Shown: positions 40,964 to 49,505, numbered from the stretch's first letter. The stretch is 64,000 nt of DNA from Streptantibioticus ferralitis (GCF_029223525.1 NZ_JARHTQ010000009.1:186001-250000); one strand, 5' to 3'. Notes: generated from the letters alone by a model not told the origin. Made by a program: numbers and translations.

Positions 40964-42264
40964 CGCGCCTCCTCGTGGCGTTCGGCCGCGTCCGGAAAGA
41001 CCCAGGCGCGCAGCAGCAGGAAGCGCACCACGGTCGCGGCAAGGTTGGAGACGACCAGAACGGCCAGTTCCGCACGCTGTGTCGGCCGCCCGTCCGCCAG
41101 TTGGAGGGCGGCCAGCGAGCCGGAGGTCAGCGCCAGGCCGATAGCGAACACCACCAGACCCTGCGCCTGGTGGCGAGCGGCGCGATCACGCCCGCGCACA
41201 CCGAAGGTGAAGCGCCGGTTCGCCGCGGTATTGGCCACCGTGCAGACCAACAGCGCCAGGGCGTTGGCCAGTTGAGGACCGAGGCCCTCGCGCAAGGCCG
41301 CGAACAGAGCGGCGTTGGCGGCCGTGCTCAGCGCGCCGATCACCGCGAACCCGGCCAGCTGCCGGGCCAGTCCGCTCGGTACCCCGCTGAGCGCGCGGTC
41401 ACGCGGATCGTCACCGAACGGCCGACGCAGCCGGTCAAGCGGCAGCGCGCCGGTGGCCAGTGCTCGGCCGACCCGCCAGACGCCCTTGAGGTCATCAGTC
41501 GCGGTACGCACTATATGGACGGTGCTATGGGGATCGTCTATCCAATCCACCGGCACCTCATGGATGCGCAGGCCCCCGCGCTCGGCGATAACCAGCATCT
41601 CCGTGTCGAAGAACCAGCCGGTGTCCTCGACCAACGGCAGCAGCCGCTCCGCTACGTCCTTGCGGATCGCCTTGAACCCGCACTGCGCATCGGAGAAGCG
41701 GGCCGCGAGGCCGCCACGCAGAATCAGGTTGTAGGCGCGGGAGATGAACTCCCGTCTGGCCCCCCGCACCACACGTGAACTGCGGGCCAGCCGCGACCCG
41801 ATGGCCAGGTCGGAATGGCCGGAAACCAGCGGGGCGACCAGCGGCAGCAGCGCGTTGAGGTCGGTCGACAGGTCGACGTCCATGTACGCCAGTACCGGCG
41901 CGTCGGACTGCGACCACACGGCGCGCAGCGCCCGCCCCCGCCCCTTCTGCACCAGATGCACCGCGCTGACCTGCGGGAACTCCCGCTCCAGAGCCTCGGC
42001 GACCACGGCTGTGCGGTCCGTACTGGCGTTGTCGGCGATGGTGATCCGGAAGCCGTACGGGAAGGCGGCGGCGAGGTGTGCGTGCAGCCGGCGAACGCAC
42101 GGTTCGAGGTCGGTCTCCTCGTTGTAGACGGGGATGACGACATCGAGCACGGTGTCCTGCGCGGCGGGGCGCAGCGGTGCGCGGGCAGGCAGCCGCTGCC
42201 GGGGGCCGCCGGGCGGTGCACCGGCGCGAGCGGGCGGAAGCGGGGGAAGCGTCAAGGTCCTCAT
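40960..42264 (-). CDS. GT2 polyprenyl-phosphate glycosyltransferase fused to GtrA domain
   Basis: A 434-residue protein. Residues about 38-270 form a GT2 domain of dolichol-phosphate-mannose-synthase type (LDVVIPVYNEETDLEPCVRR, ITIADNASTDRT, AYMDVDLSTD). Residues about 305-425 are a four-span GtrA flippase-like domain (FAVIGALSTAANAALFAALR). Together they would make and flip a polyprenyl-phosphate sugar that the overlapping GT39 gene then uses on an envelope target. No signal for the sugar type is visible. Confidence 0.92.
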   Translation of the reverse strand: MRTLTLPPLPPARAGAPPGGPRQRLPARAPLRPAAQDTVLDVVIPVYNEETDLEPCVRRLHAHLAAAFPYGFRITIADNASTDRTAVVAEALEREFPQVSAVHLVQKGRGRALRAVWSQSDAPVLAYMDVDLSTDLNALLPLVAPLVSGHSDLAIGSRLARSSRVVRGARREFISRAYNLILRGGLAARFSDAQCGFKAIRKDVAERLLPLVEDTGWFFDTEMLVIAERGGLRIHEVPVDWIDDPHSTVHIVRTATDDLKGVWRVGRALATGALPLDRLRRPFGDDPRDRALSGVPSGLARQLAGFAVIGALSTAANAALFAALREGLGPQLANALALLVCTVANTAANRRFTFGVRGRDRAARHQAQGLVVFAIGLALTSGSLAALQLADGRPTQRAELAVLVVSNLAATVVRFLLLRAWVFPDAAERHEEAR

Positions 42265-42291
42265 GGATCACGACACTCGGCGGCCCCGCTG

Positions 42292-43929
42292 TCACGACCG
42301 TGTGGTCAGCCTGTCCCCAGCCTGTGAGTCCGGGCGGGCGCCAGCGGAAACGGACTCCGCGGGGGCGGTGTCGGCGGCAGCGGTGTCGGCGGTGCCGGGC
42401 AGCAGCACGCGGAAGACCGTACGGCCGGGAACGCTTTCCGCCGTGATCCGGCCACCGTGCGCGGTGACCACCGCATGCGCGATGGCCAGGCCCAGGCCGG
42501 TGCTGCCCGCCGTCCGGGAGCGGGACACCTCACCCCGGGCGAACCGCTCGAAGACATACGGCAGCAGCGTGGCAGGTATACCCGGACCGTTGTCCAGCAC
42601 CTCCAGCAGCGCACCGCGCGGATGGCGGGAAACCCGGGCGGTGACCGTGGTGTCCGGTGGGGTGTGGGTACGGGCGTTGGCCAGCAGGTTGGCCAGCACC
42701 TGATGCAGCCGAGCCGGATCGGCGCGTACCAGCACCGGGTCATCGGGCAGATCCAGCCGCCAGCGGTGGCCCGGACCCGCCGCACGGGCGTCACTGACCG
42801 CGTCGACCACCAGTGGCGAAAGATCCAGCGCCTCGTACGACAACGGGCGTCCGGCGTCGAGCCGGGCGAGCAGCAGGAGGTCCTCCACGAGCGTCGTCAT
42901 GCGCTTCGCCTCGGACTCGATCCGGCCGAGCGCATGCCGGGTGTCGGGGCCGATCGGCTCACCGCCGCGCCGGGTCAACTCGGCGTAGCCGCGAATCGAG
43001 GCCAGCGGCGTACGCAGTTCATGGCTGGCGTCGGCGACGAACTGGCGGACCTGCGTCTCACTGGCATGCCGGGCCTCAAGCGCCGAACCCACATGGCCCA
43101 GCAGGCGGTTGAGCGCGGCACCGACCTGTCCGACCTCGGTACGCGGGTCGGTGTCCGACACCGGGACACGGTCGTGCAGCGCCACCTCGCCACGATCCAG
43201 GCGCAGTTCGGAGACGCGGGTGGCGGTCGCCGCGACACGGCGCAGCGGGCGCAGTGCGTACCGGGTGGTCACCGCACCGGCCAGCCCGGCGGCCACCAGC
43301 CCGCCGGCGGTGACGCAGATCGTGATCACGATGAGCTTGCGCACCGTGTTCTGCACGTCCTTCGCCGGCTGCCCGACGACCAGCGGGACGCCGTCCTCGC
43401 TCACCACCCGCATGATCCGGTAGTCGCCAAGGCCCGGGATGTCGACGGTGCGCGGGGTGCCGTCCAGGGCCAGGCCGCTCAGTGCCGCCCGCTGTGCGCC
43501 GTTGAACGGGATGCCGGTGAGGTCCCGGCTCTGCGTCGCGGCGCTGAACTGGCCGTCGATGACCTGGCCCTTGAGGTCGAGGATCGCGCCGAGCGTTCCG
43601 GGGGCCTGTCCACCGCCGGTGACGAAGCCCAGTACCTGGGCCGGGGTGGGAGCGGACAGGTCCGGACCCGGGCCGGAGTGCCCCACGTCCGGCGGCAGAT
43701 GCGTCGCCCGCCCGGCCACGCCCCGGACACTGCCGTCCAACTGCTTGTAGAGATAGGACTGCAGTGCCACCGTCGTCACCACGCCAACCACCGTGCAGAC
43801 GACGGCGACCAGCGTGACCGACCAGGCCAGCAGTCGCGCCCGCAACGACCAGCGGCGACGGGACGCGGTCGCGGAACGCGTCACAGCCGGGTTTCCGATC
43901 GGGGCCGAGGGACCGGGCGCGGCGGTCAT
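42292..43929 (-). CDS. Sensor histidine kinase
   Basis: A 545-residue kinase: N-terminal span (residues about 32-55), extracytoplasmic domain, second span, HAMP (RYALRPLRRVAATATRVSEL), DHp with the phosphorylated His (ADASHELRTPLASIRGYAEL) and HATPase with DNGPGIP and GSTGLGLAI boxes. The extracytoplasmic domain is of about 150 residues. The ATG at 43929 overlaps the response regulator stop (ATGA), so the pair is co-translated. It lies beside the envelope glycosylation genes, which may be targets. Confidence 0.93.
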   Translation of the reverse strand: MTAAPGPSAPIGNPAVTRSATASRRRWSLRARLLAWSVTLVAVVCTVVGVVTTVALQSYLYKQLDGSVRGVAGRATHLPPDVGHSGPGPDLSAPTPAQVLGFVTGGGQAPGTLGAILDLKGQVIDGQFSAATQSRDLTGIPFNGAQRAALSGLALDGTPRTVDIPGLGDYRIMRVVSEDGVPLVVGQPAKDVQNTVRKLIVITICVTAGGLVAAGLAGAVTTRYALRPLRRVAATATRVSELRLDRGEVALHDRVPVSDTDPRTEVGQVGAALNRLLGHVGSALEARHASETQVRQFVADASHELRTPLASIRGYAELTRRGGEPIGPDTRHALGRIESEAKRMTTLVEDLLLLARLDAGRPLSYEALDLSPLVVDAVSDARAAGPGHRWRLDLPDDPVLVRADPARLHQVLANLLANARTHTPPDTTVTARVSRHPRGALLEVLDNGPGIPATLLPYVFERFARGEVSRSRTAGSTGLGLAIAHAVVTAHGGRITAESVPGRTVFRVLLPGTADTAAADTAPAESVSAGARPDSQAGDRLTTRS

Positions 43930-44744
43930 CCGGCTTCGGCAGGCTTGATCAGATATCCGGCGCCACGCCGGGTGTGAATCATCGGCGCCCGACCCGCATC
44001 GATCTTCCGCCGCAGGTACGAGATGTAGAGCTCGACGACGTTGGCCTGGCCGCCAAAGTCGTAGCTCCACACCCGGTCAAGGATCTGGGCCTTGCTGAGC
44101 ACCCGGCGCGGGTTGCGCATCAGGTACCGCAACAGCTCGAACTCGGTGGCGGTGAGGTGGATGGACCGGCCGGCGCGGCTGACCTCATGGCTGTCCTCAT
44201 CAAGGGTGAGGTCACCCACCACCAGCAGCGACTCCGAGCGGATGGCCGCCGCCCCGGACCGGCGCAGCAGACCGCGCAGCCGGGCCACCACCTCCTCAAG
44301 GCTGAAGGGCTTCGTCACATAGTCGTCGCCGCCCGCGGTCAGCCCGGCGATCCGGTCCTCGACGGCGTCCTTGGCGGTCAGGAACAGCACCGGCACATCG
44401 GGCAGTTCGCGGCGCACCCTGGACAGCACCTCAAGCCCGTCGACGTCGGGGAGCATGATGTCGAGCACCACCGCGTCGGGCCGGAAGTCACGCGCGGTCC
44501 GCAACGCGGCGCCACCGTCGGCCTCGGTGCGCACTTCCCATCCCTCGTACCGCAACGCCATGGACAACAGATCGGCGAGTGCCGACTCATCGTCGACGAC
44601 AAGCACCCGGACCGGCGACCCGTCGGGACGCAGCAACTCGGTACGGCCCGCGGCCACGGGCGCGGCGGCGGTCTGGCTGGCGACGGTCCGGCTGGCGCTG
44701 GTGGCAGTCCGGCCGCTCTGCGTGGAAGAAGGAATGGCAGGCAT
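43926..44744 (-). CDS. OmpR-family response regulator
   Basis: A 272-residue regulator: receiver (VRVLVVDDESALADLL, phosphoacceptor Asp in AVVLDIMLPDVDGL, Lys in DYVTKPFSLEE) and C-terminal winged helix (LTATEFELLRYLMRNPRRVL, VVELYISYLRRKID). About 40 residues precede the receiver with the ATG at 44744, longer than usual; no better start is visible. It is coupled to the kinase gene. Confidence 0.93.
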   Translation of the reverse strand: MPAIPSSTQSGRTATSASRTVASQTAAAPVAAGRTELLRPDGSPVRVLVVDDESALADLLSMALRYEGWEVRTEADGGAALRTARDFRPDAVVLDIMLPDVDGLEVLSRVRRELPDVPVLFLTAKDAVEDRIAGLTAGGDDYVTKPFSLEEVVARLRGLLRRSGAAAIRSESLLVVGDLTLDEDSHEVSRAGRSIHLTATEFELLRYLMRNPRRVLSKAQILDRVWSYDFGGQANVVELYISYLRRKIDAGRAPMIHTRRGAGYLIKPAEAG

Positions 44745-44917
44745 GGCCAACACCTTCGACCTCGCCAGTGAGAGCATCCTTTCCGCAATCTGTGAGTTGT
44801 CTGAGAAACTCCGGGCCACTCCGTTAAGGAGCCGCCCAGCCAAGGAATAGGCGGGGGGACCTCCGGTTGCCGCTGCCGAGTACACCGGCAGGGACACCAC
44901 ACGGAGGGGGACGGGCC
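44745..44917. other. Upstream region of the two-component operon
   Basis: No supported gene; probable promoter region of the response regulator. Confidence 0.35.
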
Positions 44918-44918
44918 A

Positions 44919-45074
44919 TGGGCACGGCACTGGGACGGTACGGGATCTGGAGCGTCGCGCTGGGGGCGGACGCCAACTCGGACAACGGCGAGGTCATCGA
45001 GGCCGTCCGGCGCGGCCGGCCTGGCGCGTGAGGGCTGGCGGCGCCTGGCCGAGGCGCTGGAGCTGAAGGGCTGA
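44919..45074 (+). pseudogene. LLM-class F420-dependent oxidoreductase, internally deleted
   Basis: The first codons (MGTALGRYGIWSVALGADAN then DNGEVIEA) match the N-terminus of TIGR03620-like luciferase-type F420 enzymes, and a second stretch in another frame (GLAREGWRRLAEALELKG, ending TGA 45072-45074) matches their C-terminus. The about 260 residues between are missing, with the join near 45000-45020. It is a deletion remnant. Confidence 0.65.
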
Positions 45075-45177
45075 ACCGGCCCGACAACCCACCCTCGGAT
45101 CGGACCCGGTGGCCGCTCGGGGCGACAATCAGCCACGACCGGCAGTGTTGGGCCGCTCAACACCCTATGGAGGAACC

Positions 45178-45567
45178 ATGCGCGTGATCGACTTCGACCA
45201 TCTCGTCCTCAACGTCGCTGACATCGAGCGTTCCCTCTCCTTCTACTGCGGCCCGCTCGGCCTCGCGCCGGTCCGCGTCGACGAATGGCGCGCGGGCAAA
45301 GCGCCCTTCCCCTCGGTACGCGTGAGTCCGACGACCATCATCGACCTCGTGCAAGGCCCGTCCGACTCCGTCCAGGGCTCCAACGTCGACCACATCTGCC
45401 TGGTCGTGGAGCCCCTCGACTGGCAACAGGTCATCGACTCAGGCGAGTTCACCGTCCTGGACGGCCCCGGCCCCCGCTTCGGCGCCCGCGGCACCGCCCA
45501 GTCCCTCTATGTACGCGACCCGGACGGCAACACGGTGGAACTGCGGTGGTATCCCGAGGAGGGGTAA
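45178..45567 (+). CDS. VOC-family (glyoxalase-like) protein
   Basis: A 129-residue protein of one vicinal-oxygen-chelate domain pair. Likely metal ligands are the His in FDHLVLNV, the His in VDHICLVV and the Glu in GNTVELRWY. The substrate is unknown (glyoxalase, fosfomycin-resistance or dioxygenase-like members exist). GGAGG precedes the ATG at 45178. Confidence 0.88.
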   Translation: MRVIDFDHLVLNVADIERSLSFYCGPLGLAPVRVDEWRAGKAPFPSVRVSPTTIIDLVQGPSDSVQGSNVDHICLVVEPLDWQQVIDSGEFTVLDGPGPRFGARGTAQSLYVRDPDGNTVELRWYPEEG

Positions 45568-45596
45568 CGGGGTCAGCCAGTTGGCGAGTTCCCGGG

Positions 45597-46373
45597 TCAG
45601 GCGACGAAGTCCCTGATGAGACCGGCCAGTTCAGCGGGACGCTCATGGATTACCAGGTGCCCGCTGTCCAGTTCCTCGTAGCGGCTGCCCGGTATCGACT
45701 CATGCAACTCGCGAGTGTAGGCGACCGGGACTATCTGGTCCCGGGCCGCGCCGACGACCAGGGTGGGCGCGGTGATGTCGGGTAGCAGCGCGCGGATGTC
45801 CAGTGCGATGTCGAGATCGATCTGGCGCCGGGCGCCGTCCGGGAAGCTGGTCTGCGCCACGGTCCGCTCGATCGCCGTGTCCCCCGCGTCATCCAGCCAC
45901 GCCGAGGACCACCCCTCGGTCGTCACGAAGCGCGCGAACAGTGCCGGGTCCGCTGTCCACAGCCGCCGCCAGAGGCCGAACGCCAGACGCTGCCGCGGGC
46001 CGGTGGCCGCCCACCCCGCCACCAGTACGAGTTTGCTGACCAGCTCGGGCCGGATGGCGGCCAGGGCCGCCGCCACGGCGGCGCCAAGAGAGAACCCCAC
46101 CACGGCTACCGGTCCCGGCGCCCCCGCATCGGCGACCGCCGCTTCGACCTGCCGGGCCAGACCGTCGATGGTCAGCGGACCGCCAGAGTCCTTCGTTCCG
46201 CCGCTGCCCGAGTAGTTGGGCGTGATCACCGTGTGCCGATCGGAGAACCGGCCCACCAGATGCCCGTAGTTGCTCTCCGCGTCGCTCCCGGTGCCGTGCA
46301 CCAGCACCAGCCCGGGACCGCTGCCCGCCGTCGCGTACTCGACCAGGTCAGTACCGCTCGCCACGTATCGCAT
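45597..46373 (-). CDS. Alpha/beta hydrolase
   Basis: A 258-residue hydrolase with oxyanion motif LVHGTGSD, nucleophile Ser in VVGFSLGAAVA, acid near VVGAARDQIVP and catalytic His in LDSGHLVIHE. The substrate is unknown. It is divergent from a TetR regulator, which probably controls it. Confidence 0.9.
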   Translation of the reverse strand: MRYVASGTDLVEYATAGSGPGLVLVHGTGSDAESNYGHLVGRFSDRHTVITPNYSGSGGTKDSGGPLTIDGLARQVEAAVADAGAPGPVAVVGFSLGAAVAAALAAIRPELVSKLVLVAGWAATGPRQRLAFGLWRRLWTADPALFARFVTTEGWSSAWLDDAGDTAIERTVAQTSFPDGARRQIDLDIALDIRALLPDITAPTLVVGAARDQIVPVAYTRELHESIPGSRYEELDSGHLVIHERPAELAGLIRDFVA

Positions 46374-46408
46374 GGCGCACCCCTCCCGTACCCCCGCGAC
46401 CTTCTGTA

Positions 46409-46458
46409 GTAGTCGCTACGGAAAACCATAGCACACCACCTATCGATCGCTATAGAAT
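46409..46458 (+). promoter_or_regulatory. Divergent promoter/operator; leaderless start for the TetR gene
   Basis: TATAGAAT at 46451-46458 is a good -10 box only 6 bases before the TetR ATG, so the transcript would start at or next to the ATG. The motif TAGTCGCTA (46409-46417) and CTATCGATCGCTATAG (46440-46455) are partial dyads that could be the TetR operator, shared with the hydrolase promoter. Confidence 0.5.
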
Positions 46459-46464
46459 TTCCCC

Positions 46465-47103
46465 ATGACCGGAACACAGCCGCTGGAGCGGCAGCGGCGG
46501 CAAGAGAAGGAGAAGCCGAAGGGCCGCCCCCGGGGCTTCGACCGGGAGACGGCACTGGAGCGGGCCCTCACCCTCTTCTGGCAACACGGCTACGAGGCCA
46601 CCTCCATCTCCGGGCTGACCAAGGCCATGGGCATCAGCCCGCCCAGCCTCTACGCCGCCTTCGGCGACAAGCGCTCGCTGTTCGAGGAGGCCGTCGCCCG
46701 GTACCAGGAGTCCTACGGCGCCTTCACCCCCCGCGCGCTCACCGAGGAGCCGACCGCCCGGGGCGCGATAGAGCGCGTACTCCACGAGGCCGCCGCCGAG
46801 TTCACCGCCCCCGGCCGCCCGCACGGCTGCCTGGTGATCTCCGGCGCCGTCAACTGCGGGCCGGAATCCGCCGACGTCGAGGCCGCACTGCGTGACATTC
46901 GCGAGGCGAGCAAGCACGCGATACACGACCGCGTGGTCTCCGGCGTCCGCACCGGCGAGCTCCCCGCCGACACCGACACCGAGGCTCTCGCCCAGTACTA
47001 CGCCGCGGTCTTCCAGGGCATGTCCACCCAGGCTCGGGACGGCGCGAGCCGCAGCGAGCTGGAGGCCCTGGCCGAACTGGCCATGCGCGCCTGGCCCAGC
47101 TGA
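46465..47103 (+). CDS. TetR-family regulator
   Basis: A 212-residue regulator with N-terminal helix-turn-helix (ALERALTLFWQHGYEATSIS and MGISPPSLYAAFGDKRSLFE) and a TetR_C domain of the AcrR/YjdC-like group with Cys and GCLVISGAVNCGPES. Probably regulates the divergent hydrolase. No ribosome site is apparent, in line with the leaderless promoter. Confidence 0.92.
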   Translation: MTGTQPLERQRRQEKEKPKGRPRGFDRETALERALTLFWQHGYEATSISGLTKAMGISPPSLYAAFGDKRSLFEEAVARYQESYGAFTPRALTEEPTARGAIERVLHEAAAEFTAPGRPHGCLVISGAVNCGPESADVEAALRDIREASKHAIHDRVVSGVRTGELPADTDTEALAQYYAAVFQGMSTQARDGASRSELEALAELAMRAWPS

Positions 47104-47119
47104 GCGAGCGGGAAGACGC

Positions 47120-47153
47120 CACGGGCCCGGCACTCGTAAGTGCCGGGCCCGTG
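47120..47153. terminator. Bidirectional terminator between the TetR gene and tRNA-fMet
   Basis: A perfect 15-bp stem (CACGGGCCCGGCACT / AGTGCCGGGCCCGTG) with a CGTA loop, between convergent genes. Confidence 0.85.
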
Positions 47154-47160
47154 ACCGCAG

Positions 47161-47234
47161 TAGCGGGGACAGGATTTGAACCTGCGACCTCTGGGTTATG
47201 AGCCCAGCGAGCTACCGAGCTGCTCCACCCCGCG
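47161..47234 (-). tRNA. Initiator tRNA-fMet(CAT)
   Basis: The anticodon is CAT (loop CTCATAA) with three G-C pairs above it (GGG/CCC), the hallmark of initiator tRNA, and the first base C1 faces U72 without pairing. The acceptor is otherwise GCGGGG / CCCCGC. CCA is not encoded. Confidence 0.95.
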
Positions 47235-47435
47235 TCGTTGGACACCACCTTACATGCACGAAGACCCCCCGGAACACCACACCACCGCCGGGACACCATG
47301 CGGGGCGCTCGAAGCACCTGGGAGGCGCACGCCCGCCCCCCAACGCGCGGGCGCGCGAGAACAGGCCGGTGGGGTATGCCCAGTGCTCTACCGACAGCAG
47401 CAAGGCCCTGTCATCATTCACCCTCAGGAGGAGAC

Positions 47436-47555
47436 GTGACCTGTCCCATGTGCGGCTCGACGGACGGCAGGCAACTCAACAATGGAAACTGGCAGTGCAA
47501 CAAGTGCGGAGCGGTCACGGCAGGCCAGGGCCGCGTGGGAAGCGCTCGACCCTGA
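47436..47555 (+). CDS. Small zinc-ribbon protein, possibly frameshifted
   Basis: A 39-residue frame starting GTG with a strong AGGAGGAG site. Cys-Pro-Met-Cys (residues 3-6) and Cys-Asn-Lys-Cys (21-24) form a zinc ribbon. Translation ends after a short shadow-like tail; the helix QARAAWEALDPETRERV that seems to continue the protein is in the +1 frame (to 47682). Confidence 0.65.
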   Translation: MTCPMCGSTDGRQLNNGNWQCNKCGAVTAGQGRVGSARP

Positions 47556-47682
47556 GACGCGCGAGCGCGTGCCGTTCTTGTCGCCCGAGGAGTTCACCGT
47601 CGCCGACGGCGAGGAATCGGCCCAGCAGTGGCAGCGCTTCGTCGACGTACTCGACCGCGCGGAACGCCACGAGGGCCTGTAG
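47482..47682 (+). pseudogene. C-terminal continuation of the zinc-ribbon protein in another frame
   Basis: The frame from about 47512 encodes ARQARAAWEALDPETRER and an acidic C-terminus (EFTVADGEESAQQWQRFVDV) with the composition of a real protein. It has an ATG at 47482 inside the zinc-ribbon gene but no ribosome site. Skipping one base near 47515-47522 would fuse the two parts into one protein of about 80 residues, so a frameshift mutation or programmed shift is likely. Confidence 0.5.
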
Positions 47683-47771
47683 GCCCCACCCCCAGACCGC
47701 GCCCCGGTGACCAGCGGCCCAGGTGGCCAGGCAGACTCCGGAAGCCGCACGCGCCCTGCCTGATCTGTGGA

Positions 47772-47799
47772 AGGCCCGTTCCGACGTCGGAACGGGCCT
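47772..47799 (-). terminator. Hairpin next to the decayed tRNA-Arg copy
   Basis: Perfect stem AGGCCCGTTCCGA / TCGGAACGGGCCT with a 2-base loop. It occupies the same relative place as the terminator of the intact tRNA-Arg at 49204-49235. Confidence 0.75.
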
Positions 47800-47807
47800 G
47801 ATGATGT

Positions 47808-47881
47808 TGTGCACGCGGCAGGGTTGGAAGCTGCGGCCTTGGATCCGTCGTCGGCGGTCATACAGGCCACCATGGGTGCGG
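47808..47881 (-). pseudogene. Degenerate tRNA-Arg(ACG) copy
   Basis: TGTGCACGCGGCAGGGTTG and the following CTGCGGCCTTGGATCCGT align with the 3' half of the intact tRNA-Arg at 49245-49317 (TGTGCACTCGGCAGGATTC, ACCTTCTGATCCGT), with a 1.4-kb offset and many substitutions. Stems no longer pair well. It is either a tRNA fossil or an old attachment-site duplication. Confidence 0.55.
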
Positions 47882-48190
47882 TTCTGACCTGATCGGCACG
47901 GACAGACACGGAGCCGTCCCCAGACTCCGGGTTCACGGCATGCCCTGGCCGCGGGGCGGACGCGGGGCCGGCCAACGTCTTCACTGGTGTGCCGCCGCCC
48001 CGTGACAGCTGGCGCCGTCTCATGTCGATAAGCGTCATTCGATCGCGGTCTGACGTCGGAATGCCGCTGGATCAACCTCCTGGATCAGGATTCGCCGTCC
48101 CAGGATGGTTGTGTGGCGCCGGTGATGAGATCCGTCCGCGACGGGCGCGATCACAGCGCCGGTCGTGGGTTGGGAAACATGGAGGCGGCA

Positions 48191-48898
48191 GTGTCGAACA
48201 TCGTGCTGGTGCACGGAGCTTGGAGTGACGGGTCGAGCTGGCAGGAGGTGATCGCCGCCCTCCAGGACGAGGGGCACCGGATGCTGGCCGTCCAGCTGCC
48301 GCTGACCTCGCTGGAAGCGGACATCGCCTGGACACAGCGGCAGATCGCGACATTCGACGAGCCGGTGACGTTGGTCGGGCACTCCTACGGCGGCATGGTG
48401 ATATCCGCGGCCGCGCATCAAAACGCCCAGGTCACCGCGCTGGTGTTCATCGCGGCCTACGCACCCGACGAATCCGAGACGATCCAGATGCTGAGCGATC
48501 GTGGCGCGCCGACCCGTGGCCGCGCCGCGATCCGGTTCAGTGAAGATGGCTGGTCGACCATCGATCCCGACCTGTTCGGGGATGCGCTCGGAGCCGATCT
48601 TCCGGCGACGACGACCCGGATCCTGGCAGCAGTGCAGAAGCCGACCCACAGCGCCTGCTTCTCGCGTCCGTCAGGGCGCGGTGCGTGGCATGACCTGCCG
48701 TGCGCCTACGTCCTCTCCGTGGACGACCAGATCCTCGACCCCGGGCTGCAGCGGTGGTTCGCCGAACGGGCGAATGCCACGGTCACCGAACTACCCTCCA
48801 GCCATCTCTCGATGGTCTCGCATCCCGAAGAGGTGGCCGCCGCCATTGGCAGGATGCTGCGCGAGAGAATGTCCCGAAGCCGACGGTGCGCCGGCTGA
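48191..48898 (+). CDS. Alpha/beta hydrolase
   Basis: A 235-residue hydrolase of the EstA/RsbQ-like group: SNIVLVHGAWSDGSSWQEVI, nucleophile Ser in LVGHSYGGMVI, acid in VLSVDDQILDP and His in SSHLSMVSHPEEV. GTG at 48191 is chosen because GGAGG lies 5 bases upstream; an ATG at 48179 overlaps that site. It is the only gene between the decayed and intact tRNA-Arg copies. Confidence 0.9.
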   Translation: MSNIVLVHGAWSDGSSWQEVIAALQDEGHRMLAVQLPLTSLEADIAWTQRQIATFDEPVTLVGHSYGGMVISAAAHQNAQVTALVFIAAYAPDESETIQMLSDRGAPTRGRAAIRFSEDGWSTIDPDLFGDALGADLPATTTRILAAVQKPTHSACFSRPSGRGAWHDLPCAYVLSVDDQILDPGLQRWFAERANATVTELPSSHLSMVSHPEEVAAAIGRMLRERMSRSRRCAG

Positions 48899-49203
48899 CG
48901 TGGGTCAACTACGCATCAATGCTACGGAATTACATCGTTCCAGGGACCGGTCGAAACAAGGCCGCCCGCTCCTCGCTTCCACGGTCTTCGGCCTGCTTGC
49001 GCCTCATCGCTCCATGAGCGGCAGACCGACACCCCGACGATCATGGAAGGCCTCGGGCGTGGCGCTGCCCCGGCGCAGGATGACGGCGACGACGGCAACG
49101 GGCCGGATGACGATGACGGTTCGGTCGAGGAGCGGTGGCAGTGGCGGTGGCGGAGGCGATCCAGGAGCGGCTGCCGTCAACCACTGCTGTCACGTCCAAG
49201 GCA
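48899..49203. other. Intergenic stretch between hydrolase and tRNA-Arg
   Basis: No supported gene; GGTGGC-type short repeats near 49130-49160. Confidence 0.4.
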
Positions 49204-49235
49204 AGAGGCCCTCTCGATCGTTCGAGAGGGCCTCT
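49204..49235 (-). terminator. Terminator of tRNA-Arg(ACG)
   Basis: Perfect 14-bp stem AGAGGCCCTCTCGA / TCGAGAGGGCCTCT, 10 bases beyond the tRNA 3' end on the minus strand. Confidence 0.85.
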
Positions 49236-49244
49236 GAGCTGCTG

Positions 49245-49317
49245 TGCACTCGGCAGGATTCGAACCTGCAACCTTCTGATCCGTAGTCAGATGCTCTATC
49301 CGTTGAGCTACGAGTGC
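49245..49317 (-). tRNA. tRNA-Arg(ACG)
   Basis: Acceptor stem GCACTCG / CGAGTGC, anticodon loop CTACGGA giving ACG, T-loop TTCGAAT. CCA is not encoded. A34 is the substrate of the TadA enzyme encoded in this window. Confidence 0.95.
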
Positions 49318-49505
49318 TTGTGCTTCCCGGCGTTTTCTTGCCGGTCGGCGTTGCGGGAACAACATTACATGAACCCCGCCGCCAGGCGAAATCCATTAGC
49401 CATACCCACTCCGACCTGGGGAAACGCCGCAACGAGGGGCGTCTGGGCGGCAGCCGGGGCGCGCGGGGGCGATCACGGGGGTGCCCGGAGTCGCTCGGGA
49501 AACGC

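Larger units (their letters stand above)
47683..48190. other. Gene-poor region with a decayed tRNA-Arg copy
   Basis: About 500 bases without a supported gene. It contains a perfect 13-bp hairpin (47772-47799) and, after it, a degenerate tRNA-Arg-like sequence (47808-47881). Confidence 0.5.

Noticed and set aside
48501..49286. 261-codon + strand frame
   Set aside because: The first half is an out-of-frame shadow of the hydrolase and it runs into the tRNA-Arg gene.
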